NCBI GenBank assembly: GCA_004794785.1
Contig: SJOL01001804.1
Span: 963,639-1,027,638 of the forward strand
Reading direction: 5' to 3'
Length of the DNA stretch: 64,000 nt
Source: Opisthorchis felineus
Lineage: Eukaryota; Platyhelminthes; Trematoda; Opisthorchiida; Opisthorchiidae
Shown here: in pieces, positions 13,038 to 24,605 of the stretch
Layout: each line of letters starts with the position of its first letter
How positions within the stretch are numbered: the stretch's first letter is position 1
Notes under the pieces: model-generated
The model's input: only the letters and a program-made list of their open reading frames with translations
What the model was told of the DNA's origin: nothing
Databases searched by the model: none
Made by a program: the position numbers and the translations under genes

Positions 13038-16000
13038 AGTTCGATCGTTTGAGTCTGTTTCCAGGCCAGTCATTTCGCTCGTGTTGCGTGTTGTTGTACT
13101 GCTCAATTCAGTAGTTTGCCTAGTGAGATTAAACAGCCTTTCCGGTCAGGAGCCAACTAAGTAGGTCTAGTGTCTCTGTATAAGCGGTCTAAACTTGTGG
13201 TGGGGTTCGGTCATACGTGAAGAAAAGGCACCTAAGCTTGCGGGTGATAAGTATTACAAACAAGAGTAGTAAATGAAAACTTGCTTGCTGAGCTTCACAA
13301 GGTTTGTCGCCATTGTGAGTGTGCTGCTGAGTGAGCACTGAAAGGTCGTGACGTTCGCAGATCAGTTGTGACTCATGGGAAACAAGCCATCCACACTAAT
13401 ACTATTTCGCAACACCGCTGTTAGGTGAAAACGTTACGCTTACACCACTGTAGCATATTAAGGGGATCGAAGTTCGATCGGAAGGCATTTGCATGCGCAA
13501 GAAAGTTACGATGTTCTGTCCGTTAACTGGAACTGTGCATTTTATTTGAAGCTTCGGGAATGAACTATTACTTGGCCAGTAAAAATAAACCGGTCCAGTG
13601 GAAATGGTGGATCAAGATTGATCGCGTGTATACTTTTGTTTCCACAGCTGGTCATAAATCGAACGTAAGTTACGCCTGGAACTTTTTGTTAGAGTTTTGC
13701 ACCTAACATCTGGTCAAAAGTTGGGATCTGTATAAATATATTGTTGCTACAGGACTTGCTTCGGCTGGATTACTTTACCATCCAACTCAGAAAAATTTTG
13801 CCACACTGAATGCTAGTCTAGAATGACAGAGTTGATCCGTTTTGGGTGTTCAAACTTGTTATAAATTAAGGGGTGCATAAAATGTTTACATGAAACTTGC
13901 AGACACATAAAACAAGAACGAAATGATACTTTAGTCGTGTAAGTCGCTCACATGAATTTTTCATTTCATGACCTTTTCTTCTTTATTTGGAGATGTAAAT
14001 GCAATAGCTCTCAAACTCAAGCGGTTTTGTTCTTAGCTCTGAAAAACTATTGCCGCAATTTACTGAAGTTGCCCGTTAGAGGTTCGCCGATCTATTCGGT
14101 TTTTTGTGTGCAAATTGCATCAGGGTTTGAAATGTCCTCTGCACTGACATCCAAATAATTGATAAGTACGAATCGGTCCCTAACAATCCATTGGCCGAAT
14201 CTCAGTGACATGAAAATCAATTAATTGTAGAGTGTTATGTGGAATTATTGAGTCATAATACATCATTGTAGGATGAGATGTTTAAATCGATTGAAATGCT
14301 TTCTATTTGACCAACTTAGTAGGTGGGAAAGAACGTAATCATAAAAGAATGGTCACCTTACTTCATTCAATAAAAACACCAGACTAATGAAAACATGCAA
14401 ACGAATCAGTCTACCGCACGCATACAGCATTGGAACACTACTTGTGAGTAGGTACGCATGACCCGCTAACAACCTGATATGCATAAATTTATCCGACCGG
14501 ATGACACGTGCGACTGAGGGACTCGAGCGACTTCAAAGTCGTGTACAAGAGGGATACCAAACCGAGTCCGTCTACCAAATACAGTGCTGTAATTGTGAAA
14601 CCGGAGAAATGATGAAACTAGTGGATAGCTACGCGTAGAGGCTGTTGAGCATGAAAGGAACGCAAATTTCCACCCCACAGTTCTACTCAGCTCCGCAGAC
14701 CTAAAACACGTCCGCAGTTTCACTTCATGTCGTGGCAGAAATCCACACGGTTCGCTCTGTTCAAGCGAAAATGGGCGATAGGCGGAAAATTGCTATACAG
14801 AACTCTTAACCGTTCATTATCAACCCGCATGTGTCAACCGAATTGATGGTCTGTAACTGTCTGCCATCTGAACAGGACTGATCAACAGTAAAAAATGAAC
14901 ATTGCGATGTGATTCCATTGACCTCAATACAACACACACATCCAAACATGAATCTAAGCAACCAGATTAGTGCATAGAATGTTGCCTGTGTCAATTTTGT
15001 CCATGTGGTTTTGATCATTTTCCCCGTGCTGAAGGTTGATCGAATTGATCAAAGCGTCGCCAACTACTAACCTACTCAATTTGGTACATACAAAGCTCAA
15101 ACTACATGCGTGGTGGCTTCGATATGAATACTATCAAACACTTTCTAGTTAGTTTAGCTTATGCATTAAAGCTGGTATAGAATCTGATGATGATCACCAG
15201 CGAGCTCCCGATAATTATCAGGACGCGGGCTTGACGTTTTACTAAGTGCCACCTGTAAAGCAGTCGACTGTAAAACAAATTCGCCTCATACAAATTGTCG
15301 GCGGTATCCAAAACGAGGGGCTATATCACTGTATCTTAGTGCTTGCGCTCTTGTAGATGTTAACACAGATGGGTCGACAATTATGCTTTCGTTAGCAGTA
15401 TTAGTTCCTCCCAAGTTACGTGATTTCACTCCTTCAGCAGTCTGTTCGTTCGCCTAGAAAGTGGCTTGCATTCAGGGCATACAGAAATATTTTCGTCAAC
15501 GTAACATTGTTCTCCTAGTATAATATGTTCCCTATAGGTAGGACGAAAACCTCCCAAATATTGCAAATTCTATTTCGAAGTTCACTTATACGGCTTAGCT
15601 GTGGTGTCGTATGTACACTATTTGAGGACACTTTCTGTTGATATGCATCCAGGGTTGGTTCAAACTAGTTCACATTCAGTGACATGCTATTAACCATCTC
15701 ATTGATCGCTGTCAGAGTTAAGTGAGACATTCTTGTTATGGCTATCAGCTAGCGGTTTTGCAGTTTCTGGATACGACGTTTCGTTCAGAATAACAGGAGA
15801 TTTCTGTTGGTTGTTTTAGTGGGCAATTTACAGAACACTAAAATGGAGATGACAGAATGTACCTGGCATTATATGTCTCAAGGGTACTGTATGAGTGAAG
15901 CTAAGGTTAAGATTAGTATGCTTCAAAACTAACCAAATGTTGCAAAATGTCTCCACTATGCTACTAACAAATCAAACATTGTAGCGAGGCCGCCGTTTAA

Positions 16001-16779
16001 CGTTGTAATGAATACTGTATTTCGTTGCGTGTCTTCGTGACAATCATCCACTGCTTCGTCTCCAATAGGAACCCAAGTATAGTAAGTCTCCTAGTGACAA
16101 GCCCTTTTAGCATTCAATGCCTTCTCATGGGAAATTGCTTTAGCGTACAGCCAATGAGACTGAGGGAAGCGGAATACAAACAGAAATAGCTTGCAAAGCC
16201 TATTCGTCCCTTAATGAGTTGACCACGCAGACTGAACCAATGACGCAGATAAACAAGTGTCTACCACGTCAGTCCGCCTAAACGCAAGCATTCTATTTGT
16301 GTTTTATTCTACTTGGCCTTGCAGTAGCACTTTAAATCTGGCAAGTGTGTAGGGTGTAGCAACTTGTGCTCCTGAAATATTCAGGTTATTTGAAGCCGCG
16401 TGTAATACAACAGCGTCAAATACAAAATGAGCTATATGTTCCGCTTACTCGGTATCTGTTAGTGACTATTTACCCAAACTAGTCGTGTTGCAATCAAATG
16501 CAAATTTACTTCTTTCAACCTACAACCTATCAAGTAAAACCGCAGGCCACCGACAGATCAATGCGCAAACGTGCGGCTGGTTGGATATAGTAGTGAATTC
16601 TCTGATGGCCTGAATAGAGCTCCCGTGACTGCCAACAAGCCAGCAGACAGCCTAGTGTGCTGTCAGTCAGAACAATACAGAAGAACAAAAAGATGTTTTT
16701 CATTTCGGCTGGCAAAGTACGACCATATGACCCCCAAGGAAATGCCAGCTCCATTTGGCTCATACTGTAGTTCGTTACG

Positions 16780-17060
16780 CTACATTTCGTTGATACGTCA
16801 GAGGCATGATCAGGTATGTCGGCTACCTACCTTGACGCCATAGCTTCCGCGTACAGTGGCGCTTCCCGATCAGACGCTTCGGGTTGTACCAATCGTAAAC
16901 GCTACCTTTCAGGATGCTGTTTCAAACATATCCCTAGGGAACCTGTTGCTGATGTTTGACAACCAGCATGCTACTTACGCCACGGAGCTGCAAGGAGTGG
17001 ATGTAGCTTCAGCTCCCTCAAGAGCTGGTGTGACCGTGGTACAATCTGATTCTGTACATG
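16780..17060 (+). mobile_element. Possible retropepsin relic of an LTR retrotransposon (doubtful)
   Basis: One frame reads HFVDTSEA, then (after a stop) SGMSAT, and further on KRYLSG and ADV with QPACYLRHG. This order vaguely resembles the D-T-G ... S-V-L-P ... A-D-V ... G-A-D-F-L pattern of gypsy-type proteases. The D-T-G glycine is replaced by serine and a stop interrupts it. No reverse transcriptase or LTR is visible nearby. Confidence 0.15.
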
Positions 17061-18820
17061 TAACGTCTCGAGCCAAATAGTTATCATGTTCACAGTGTAA
17101 ATACGTACGTTACCTCGACTTACCTCGACGTACTTACCTATCTATTTCCACTTTGCTCAACAAGCTGGAGGATGTCACATTCCACTGCTATTACTGCTGT
17201 AATTTTCAATCCAAGTTGGCTCATTGCGTGTTTTTGAAGCAAACGCCTAGGGCAACTGTAACGGGGTAGATTTAATCTTCTCCCTCTCTCACATTCTATG
17301 AACAGTATGACCTCTAAAGAAACGAGATTTGTTTATAGGCGGAGGGGCACCGACTTATATCACCGGCGTTGTTTTTTATGACATAGGATTACAAATCTGT
17401 CACAGAGATCCAAATGCATTTATTCGAAAGGAACGGTTTTAAGTAACATTCAACCATTGATGAAACATTGAGATAGCGTTTGAACATGCCAGTAGAAAGC
17501 GGTGACTGAAGCGGCCTTGGAAATGTGATTCTCAGACATAGTTGCGTTGTCAGACCTCTGTCGTCTTTTTCTCCCTTAATATGATTAGCTGCATCCGTAT
17601 GACTGTAAAACAAATTCTGTTTTAAGCATGATTTTTGTCTCTGCTGAGCAACACGCTCCGTTATTCCTAACAATTTTAACGTACACTGATCGCTCATCGT
17701 CGCCAAATACGTCACCCTTCATGTTTCGGAAATAGAAACGGCAAGCGAATCCTCGCATCAGATAAAACGATACATCTAAATAACTTTGACATGAAAAACT
17801 ATCCTCTGTTGGTGTTTCTCAGTGTTTTGTTCATGTCTTATCCCAGACGAAGCCATTCGTAAGTATTTTTCATTCGTGTTTCGCCATGTGACCCACACAA
17901 CACTGAAGCGATCTTAATCATAATAAACTAAAACAGAAACCTAGCACTATGTATACGTTTTTCTCATTTTTGAGTACATCAAAATAGACCACATGTTAGG
18001 AAAAGTTTTACCCCAATGCGCTTAAAATACGTGCTCTCTGCCGCGTTCAAAGCGCGCTTTTAGTGTTAAACTCCTATACAGCTATTGTTTACAAGAACGA
18101 TCAGGAACGTTGATTACAGCGAGGAAGGCGTTGCAAGTTGTCCTAACTATTGCTACCAGAGGTGTAAGAATTCATTCGTTGAGAGCCAGAAGCGGTCACT
18201 CCTGGAGGGCTAAAGAGAGGCTTTACTGCACTGAGCGGAATGAAGTGTACTCTTCATGATAAGAGACTGCGCTACAAAAAGACTCAGGGTCATATTTAGG
18301 CTAACTACGCACTTTCGGATGACGGGAGACACGAGATCTCACAGATTCATTCTGTAAACACCGAGGCTTTTCACACTGCTGTATTTCGGCTTCCGCAAGC
18401 AACTGGAAACACATTCCAAAACTATAGGGCTCCACAACTGTGACTTGTGTTGTTTCGTTTTGGGAGAGAAAGTCTCCCTCTTCTACTGCTTAGGATCAAT
18501 GGAAAGACAAGTATTGATTTGTTCCAATTTAGGCTTTCTGCCTCCTTGTGAGAGGTATGCTGTTTTCAGACAACTTGCACAATATGTACAATGGGTTTCA
18601 CAAATTATTGTCATGCGTGAATATGCCAACATCACAATTATACCAATTGGCGAAAAAATGACCCTTACCTCGATCTGGTATTGTGTTTAGACTTACAGTT
18701 AGCGGAGTCATAAGTCTACCAAATAATATCGAGAAAAACTTTGCTGTTTGCAACGTTGTTGTCCGTTTCAGCCGAATCCGCTATTGTTTTTGGCTATATT
18801 CTGTTTCCAAGTGAGAATTT

Positions 18821-18860
18821 ATCCTGTAAGTGAAGCCAGTTTATGCTGAAAAGCTGAGAA
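18821..18860 (-). mobile_element. Family A 3'-tail fragment (copy A3)
   Basis: Minus-strand tail only: GCTTCTCAGCTTTTCAGCAT then AAACTGGCTTCACTTACAGG, the same 3' tail as A1 and A2. The ribozyme and tRNA-like head are missing or unrecognisable. Confidence 0.5.
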
Positions 18861-19017
18861 GCATCTCAGAGGAAGAATAATTTCACAAGATGGTTGAACC
18901 TCCACCTGAGAACCCATCACTCAAGCAGCCAGTCAGCAAATGACCACGTGATATGGTTTCCGTGATTGAGGGATGAGTGGCATTACATCCCCTCTAAGTG
19001 GAAGCTTATCACACTGC

Positions 19018-19190
19018 TGATCAGCCGCTCGTGGCTAAACGGTTAAGTGTTCAGCCATTGGCCGGAAAGTCTTAGATTCGAAGCTCATTGAGTTTCGTGA
19101 GATGCGCACTGCTGATCACCATCAGTAGGGGTGAAACAACCATACAGTGCTTCTCGGCTTTTGAGCATAGGTTGGCTTCAATGACGGGCG
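19018..19190 (+). mobile_element. Family A repeat (copy A4)
   Basis: Clearest tRNA-derived head of the family: CCGCTCGTGGCTAAACGG with an A-box match (TGGCTAAACGG) and a B-box-like GATTCGAAGC about 40 bp later, as in pol III promoters. A GTGAGATGCGCACTG arm, ribozyme relic and a CAGTGCTTCTCGGCTTTTGAGC tail follow. It is head-to-head with A3. Confidence 0.65.
19106..19150 (+). ncRNA. Hammerhead relic, family A (copy A4)
   Basis: GCACTG and CAGTGC form a perfect six-bp stem I. The core reads CTGATCA, so the essential G of C-U-G-A-N-G-A is lost. GAAAC is kept, and the cleavage triplet is ATA. It is probably inactive. Confidence 0.5.
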
Positions 19191-19349
19191 GTTTAGGTGC
19201 CATTGATAAATTCAGTCTTACTGCGCTGTGCATGCACTCTATTTCTACATCTTCGCCAGAAATATTGGTTAAAATGATCTTACTAGAACATATAGAAGGC
19301 ATACCGTTTGAACAGCACTTCCATCCTGACACAATTAACCTGGCTATTC

Positions 19350-19640
19350 CACATTAGACAGGTGAAGCACTGGACATGCGTCCTAATTGTCCTACCCGTG
19401 TCCTACCAATGCATACCCGTGGAGATCTCAAGATTTGAAGTTCGGAGGTCTGACGTACGGGCGGCCGTACCAACACTACTTTGACAGCGCAAGTTAGATG
19501 CTCCTGAGTTTTCACGTCTGAAGAGGCGTGCGAGTTTGTGCTTAAGCGATTGAGCCACTTCACCCACCGCCTCGAAGGACGATCTGTTACCTGTCCTGGT
19601 TGTGTCGATCGATTTAGCCGCCTGACAGGTTTGCCATTCG
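19350..19640 (-). mobile_element. Family B repeat, strongly decayed (copy B6)
   Basis: Minus-strand copy with the family 5' block (ATCGATCGACACAACCAGG, CAGTAACAGATCG-like, then GACGTGAAAACTCAGGAGC), a degraded tRNA-like middle (GAACTTCAAATCTTGAG), and a ribozyme relic in which GCATTG and CAGTGC arms and a GACGCATGTC stem III remain. It is identified by alignment by eye to copies B1-B3. Confidence 0.45.
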
Positions 19641-20489
19641 GGTAGCTCTGGGGAGATGTGTAAACCACTGAAAAATTTCCAATCAGCTGTAGGTGGTTGT
19701 GGGATTTGGCAGTTCACCAGTAGCGAGGAAATTCTTCAAAGAGATCACAGTGCATATACTGGCTCTACTATGATCTCGATAAGAGCTTGCCAATCCGGAT
19801 GTGAATTACAAACGATGTCTTCAATTCTCCGGAATGAAAAAGCAATTTTTTGAAGTTGGAAAATTCCTGAGTTTTTCTTAACTATCAAAAATGTGTACAG
19901 ACAAGAGATTAAGCAAAACCGAAACGCGAATGACCACATACTAATTTCCGCACTCGACGGACAGGACTGTGTTCTTATTCAAAAATTTCTTTCTTTCCGT
20001 CATGCTTGCTTCCTGAGTAAATAAAGTATTGTTCGTGGGAGAGGGAAGTAAATTTATTTGATGTCACTCACCATGATTGACATAAGTGTCGATCACAAGT
20101 ATTCTCCGGGGCCAGAGACTTAACTGAGACATGAGCACTTGAGAAGAAATTCCGTTGAGCGTACATGTGAATTGAAGTACAACAATAGTTTCGATAGATA
20201 AAATAAATTGAAACTTGAGGATTCTTATTTGCAAAGCTTCTGTAAGACAAAAAAATGACGTCCATGGGACCGACGGCAGTACGCTGTGACGCTTTAATAT
20301 GATCAATCATAATGCTTTTATGACCAGCACGTCTTACAGTGGGGTTGACACAAACCGAAGGGAAAATTCATCTGAAGACTTTCAGAGACTGAAGATTCCT
20401 GTGCGAAAACATGCCATTTTGGAGCAGATGGAACGAATAATGTGTGGGGGTAATTTTGATCAAACAAACGATCTACCGCTTAATTCACA

Positions 20490-20780
20490 TCCACGTCACT
20501 CTCGTTCGAACAGTCCGCTTCCTTTCCTGGTATAGTTATTTTCGCAGTTCCATACCAAATGGGAGAAAGCATCAAACTCGAGTTTTCGGCCTTATCGGGA
20601 CTCATCAGCAGCGCATATCTTTGGCCATGTCTGAACAGGCGAACGTGTTCATGCCTGAGCGACGTGGCTGGTTTGTCCGGCGCCTCAAACAACGACCCAC
20701 TAACTGTGCTGGTTGTGTCTATCGATTGACTCCGTCAGGATTTCTCAGTCAGGTAGCGCGCCACGGACGCTTGAAGCCTG
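20490..20780 (-). mobile_element. Family B repeat (copy B3), first of a tandem pair
   Basis: Minus-strand copy. The 5' block is CTACCTGACTGAGAAATCC, then AATCGATAGACACAACCAGC, then GCATGAACACGTTCGCCTG. It continues with TGGCCAAAGATATGCGCTG, the ribozyme, the TGCTTTCTCCCATTTGG block and the GTTCGAACGAGAGTGACGTG 3' end. This copy lacks the tRNA-like insert seen in B1 and B2. It is followed in the same orientation by B4. Confidence 0.62.
20571..20614 (-). ncRNA. Hammerhead-type ribozyme motif, family B (copy B3)
   Basis: CTGATGA at 20,608-20,602, then GTCC CGATAA GGCC as stem II (one mismatch), GAAA, then the self-complementary AACTCGAGTT as stem III and T at the cleavage position (GTT, allowed by the N-U-H rule). 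Stem I arms are GCGCTG and a worn TGATGC. All invariant core bases are present. Confidence 0.58.
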
Positions 20781-20807
20781 CTGGCCAATGCAGTTCCCGC
20801 AGCTGCA

Positions 20808-21165
20808 GAATTCACGTCCATATTGCTGCCTTCTGAAAACTTCTCTGTTCTGGCTCAAATATTTTCGTGAGTCCACATTCAAGGATCGAATCACCGAACT
20901 CGAAGTTCACTCTTGTTGGACCTCAGCTGCAGCGCATATTTTTGGTCATGCCGGAAAGTGAACCCGAACGTCTAACATGCGGGGCGAGCGTGTCATCAGT
21001 ACCGCTAAAAATGCAGGATGCAACTGATTTATCATGTCGGGACCGGTGAAATTGCCCTCGCTTCAGCGATGCAACTTGTTTGTCCGGCATCCCGAAAGGT
21101 AGCCAAGTAATGTTCCCAAATGTGCTGATTGTTAAATCTGCCTATCAGGAGTTCCCATTCGAGCA
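20808..21165 (-). mobile_element. Family B repeat (copy B4), second of a tandem pair
   Basis: Same order as B3: 5' CTCCTGATAGGCAGATTTAA, GCCGGACAAACAAGTTGC, then GCATGACCAAAAATATGCGCT. A degraded ribozyme follows (CTGAGG, TCCAACAAGAGT, GAACTTCGAGTTC), with a worn 3' part down to about 20,808. The ribozyme positions of B3 and B4 are about 320 bp apart. Confidence 0.5.
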
Positions 21166-21169
21166 CTAA

Positions 21170-23850
21170 CACGGACATGATGAAGCGAAGCTTGGGCCCT
21201 TTTGTACTTTTTTGGAGAGCATGACATGACCAGAATAGAACACAGTTTTCAGTAGGTCATTCGGTGAAAGCCCATTTGGCCTGGTACTCTTGTACACGAT
21301 TCCATTGTTGATCTAATCCGTTAGATCTCTAGCGGCTGGCTAGCGAAGAAAGTAACGTTAAAATACCTAGAGCTCTTATGCAAATCTTTCAAAGCCCAGT
21401 GATAGACCGATTGCACACAAGTACCGAAAACCCACTTCGATCGACTGTCAAACATCTCCTTAAATGGTAAAAGTTATGACTAGAAGAGTGTGCTGCTGTA
21501 GGTGAACTCAACTGTAGCAAGACAACACGCGAATGTGACGCTTTCAAAGTAGATGCGCTTCCAGATAATCGCAAAGGACTAGCGCAATATGTGGACAGTC
21601 GGGATATTCCCGATCCAGTGGTCTAGGGGAATATCACATTTCAAAGGATCAATGCGCATCTGTCAAAATACCTCCTTTGTTTTCAAATACTGAGTGAACA
21701 TGGAGGACACTGTGGCGTAGCATGCAATCCAAAGAAAGCTCTGTTCACATTAACTGTTTCCCTGGTGTCGTCAATCACTTGACTTAAGAAGAAAGGCTAG
21801 ATCCTGCATATTTAAAAGACCACACTAGATGTGGTCACCGTCGTCGTCAACATCTTGGCACCGAAAAGGACGCAGTCCGCTACTCTATTTCAAAGCAGAA
21901 TTTGTGGGTGGCTACTAATGAAGACGCTGAGTGCATTTCGTCAGACTGCATGTTTTCGTGTTCTATTTTTCATTTCCATTTGCGACCCTAGTCACAAGCA
22001 GGGGGATGAATACCTTTTTTTCTCAAGGAGTTTAAGCAGTTGATTAAAGTATACAATTGTTCTATCTTCCCTGCTGTGTGAAAAATACCCCCCCCCCAAA
22101 GCCGATCAATTTACCAAGGGCAAATGCTTCGCAACTAATGCAAAATTCGGACCAGTTTCTAGTCCCCATTTCATCCATTCGTTCTTTCTTTTGCAACAGG
22201 AAATTCTCCTGTTTTCACTTGCTCACCTTCCTGATCACAGAGATTATTAGTACCACTCACGTGACACCTAATCAGTTTCTCGAGCCTCATCAGTGCACAG
22301 GAGTGAATCACAAAATGGTGAGGTGATAAATGGAAATTTTCTGCTCATCAAGCTGTCCACCACTAGGCTGGAAATCATCCCAAAATTCAATTCTTATCCG
22401 TCAGTTAATCCTACAAACTTATCGGAAATGTAAGAAAAATAGACGAGTGTAAATTGTGGAAGTTGTTTCCTTTTTTATTCATATCAATACGGAGTGGGAA
22501 CGCTTCGCTTGAGGGCTGGACAACTACATGTTCAGGAGGGCTACTGAAGGAGTTATTCTTCAGCAGTTGCTATCGGTCAACATATGATTTAGCTAGTTGC
22601 TGTGACTCGGCACGGCGTTTGTTGGGAATCGGGACATCCCATTATTTTGCATCATCCTGACTGCTTTGGTTACACCAGCAGGAAGTAATTTACAAGCACA
22701 GTTCCCGAAATTAGGGAAAAAGGGGGTATTTATGTCAGGTGGCAAAAACGCTTCATTGTACGACTTGTGTGAGGTGCTGTGGGAGGGGTGACGGCAGTAT
22801 TTGGCTTTTTGTTCATCATTTTCAATCTGATGACAGGAGTAGGAGCTAAACTCTGAGTGTTCAATCTACTGTTGAATCAGTGCGGTTCATCCTCCCTTTG
22901 GAAATACGTTGCACCATTGTTTTCTCTTTTCCCGAACACCAGTTCAAGCGGACATGGGCTGTCCTCGAGGGCTCATTACACTAGCTGTATAAATATGAGC
23001 ACACTCGATGGAGTTATGCGGTTTTTACACTCGCATTGTAAATAGTTGCATTTTGTTGTACAACTAACTAATTTTGAATCTAGCTGAGGTATGGCCTAGA
23101 ATGATGAATTGCCGCCCGAGGACATCACAAGAAATGGGGCAGTGAACCCAGCTGAAACTATTAATTGTGGGGTATGATAAATGTCTAATAAAGTCTGATA
23201 GGTCTTCCAAGTTATGTAACTTAAACGTAACTGCCACAAAAGGCCTTGAGAAAAATAGTCGACCAAAGTTAACAACCAGATGTTTGTGCAGACATACATA
23301 CATTTTCAGGGGAGCAACTAAATCTCAGCTGGAAGCCTCATATACAACATTCTTCAACTGAATACGTTGCACAGTGGTCGCCTCATGTTTCATTTGGAAA
23401 GATACTCAGGATACTGGAGTATGTTCCTTTGTCACTTATAGGGTCAGTGGAGGCTCTGGACAGACCACCACCGTTTAGTCCTCCTTGGGGCCAATGAGAT
23501 AAGATAGGTCCATGGAATCCCATCAGTTTAATTTCCTACGTGAATGCTAACTAGTATGCATGTTGCGATAAGCATTCAGTTGCAAATCAAGTTGACTAAA
23601 CCCCGTTTATAACATTCTGCTGGTGGATGTGCTACACACAGCCGCCTCACCTTGCTTTTGAAACAGTATTCAAAATGTCTAAGTAAGCTGCTTGATATGA
23701 CACTACTTATGAAAGGGATAAAACTGATATTGGATTATCGGGTATTGTCATCTGAAGAAAACTAGATGTTTGCTTAAATTTCCGCGAGAAAGAATTTTAG
23801 TGGTAAAGAGCCTATTTGTATTTTTCGCGAATTAGGATAAATCTAAGCTG
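21170..23850. other. No gene recognised
   Basis: Unassigned sequence with a C run; open frames here are below 90 codons and match nothing I know. Confidence 0.55.
22088..22097. repeat. C homopolymer (10)
   Basis: Run of 10 C bases. Confidence 0.9.
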
Positions 23851-23871
23851 TAGCCTAACATGTGGAGGAGG

Positions 23872-24080
23872 GTCAAGCCATGCAAGCACTTTGCCTCCGA
23901 GATGATCGCAGGTGCATTCCAACTAACCAGTACGACCAAATTAGGCACTGCATCCAAAAACTCATTAGAGTGGGATTGGTGTGTTCAAACACCAGTGCAC
24001 TTTACCAGTTTTATTGTAGCAGGCCCCGAGGTCCGTGTGTCTGTTTGCCTAAATTTCGTATCTTGTCAGTCATGTATTGA
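23872..24080 (+). pseudogene. Possible relic of LDL-receptor class A repeats (weak)
   Basis: One frame reads LCLRDDRRCIP, then DQIRHCIQ and GLVC, resembling an LDLa module (C...C-x2-DDxRCIP...D-x3-HC). A second part reads FYCSRPRGPCVCLPKFR and then, after a +1 shift, SCQSCIDEQ, like a second module. LDLa cysteines are only partly present and the frame is broken, so if real it is a decayed piece of an extracellular protein gene. Chance similarity is possible. Confidence 0.22.
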
Positions 24081-24212
24081 CGAACAATACTTCCTGGAAT
24101 ATACCTAATTTGTTAGACAATCTTTATTACTTAAATGTCGAAGTTGCCCAAAAGTGACTGATCACATGCCAAATCAGAAAGGCATCGCATCTGTAATTTT
24201 GGTAGTAAGTCA

Positions 24213-24605
24213 CAAAAAGCAGTTGGGGAACGAAATCATAGCTCTTTTTTCGAGTGCTTGATCGCCACATTGTAGGCCGTTTGGGAAGTCAACTACTGTG
24301 GTTGGGTAAACTCTGACGGATATTTCCATCCAGTCGGTACTCGCGTTCAAATTTTCATATAATTGTGCTTTGTATATCGTCTCAATAGAATAAAATTTTC
24401 TAGGGAGGACATACGGGGTCATTTTCAACAAGTGCGGGGAACCATCGTGGATGAGTGTTGCAAAGTGAGTCAACCGAGTGAGGACGGTGGTTCTTAAGTT
24501 AGTGCTAGCAAACTCGTTGTGGGGTAAATATGTTACGCCTTGAAAAATCACATTGGTATCTTGGGTTTTCGAATTCAGGTCTAAATATTCAAGATCATTT
24601 GCACC
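24213..24605 (-). CDS. Candidate exon, unknown protein (weak)
   Basis: A minus-strand open frame of 131 codons begins exactly at a strong-looking acceptor (TACTAAC branch-like site, pyrimidine tract, CTATAG before 24,605). It runs to TGA at 24,212-24,210. The reading looks protein-like, for example TYLPHNEF, TRLTHFATLIHDGSP, MTPYVLPRKFYSIETIY and VRVYPTTVVDFPNG, with two cysteines and a sequon at NAS. I do not recognise a family. Frames of this length are expected a few times by chance in this window, and I found no partner exon, so this stays a candidate. Confidence 0.28.

Larger units (their letters stand above)
8660..18815. other. No gene recognised
   Basis: About 10 kb with no convincing exon. 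It contains the tandem duplication near 11.7 kb, a G run at 13.03 kb and the doubtful protease relic at 16.8 kb. A minus-strand frame at 14.47-14.72 kb and frames near 9.1 and 10.5 kb are chance length and unrecognised. Confidence 0.55.
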
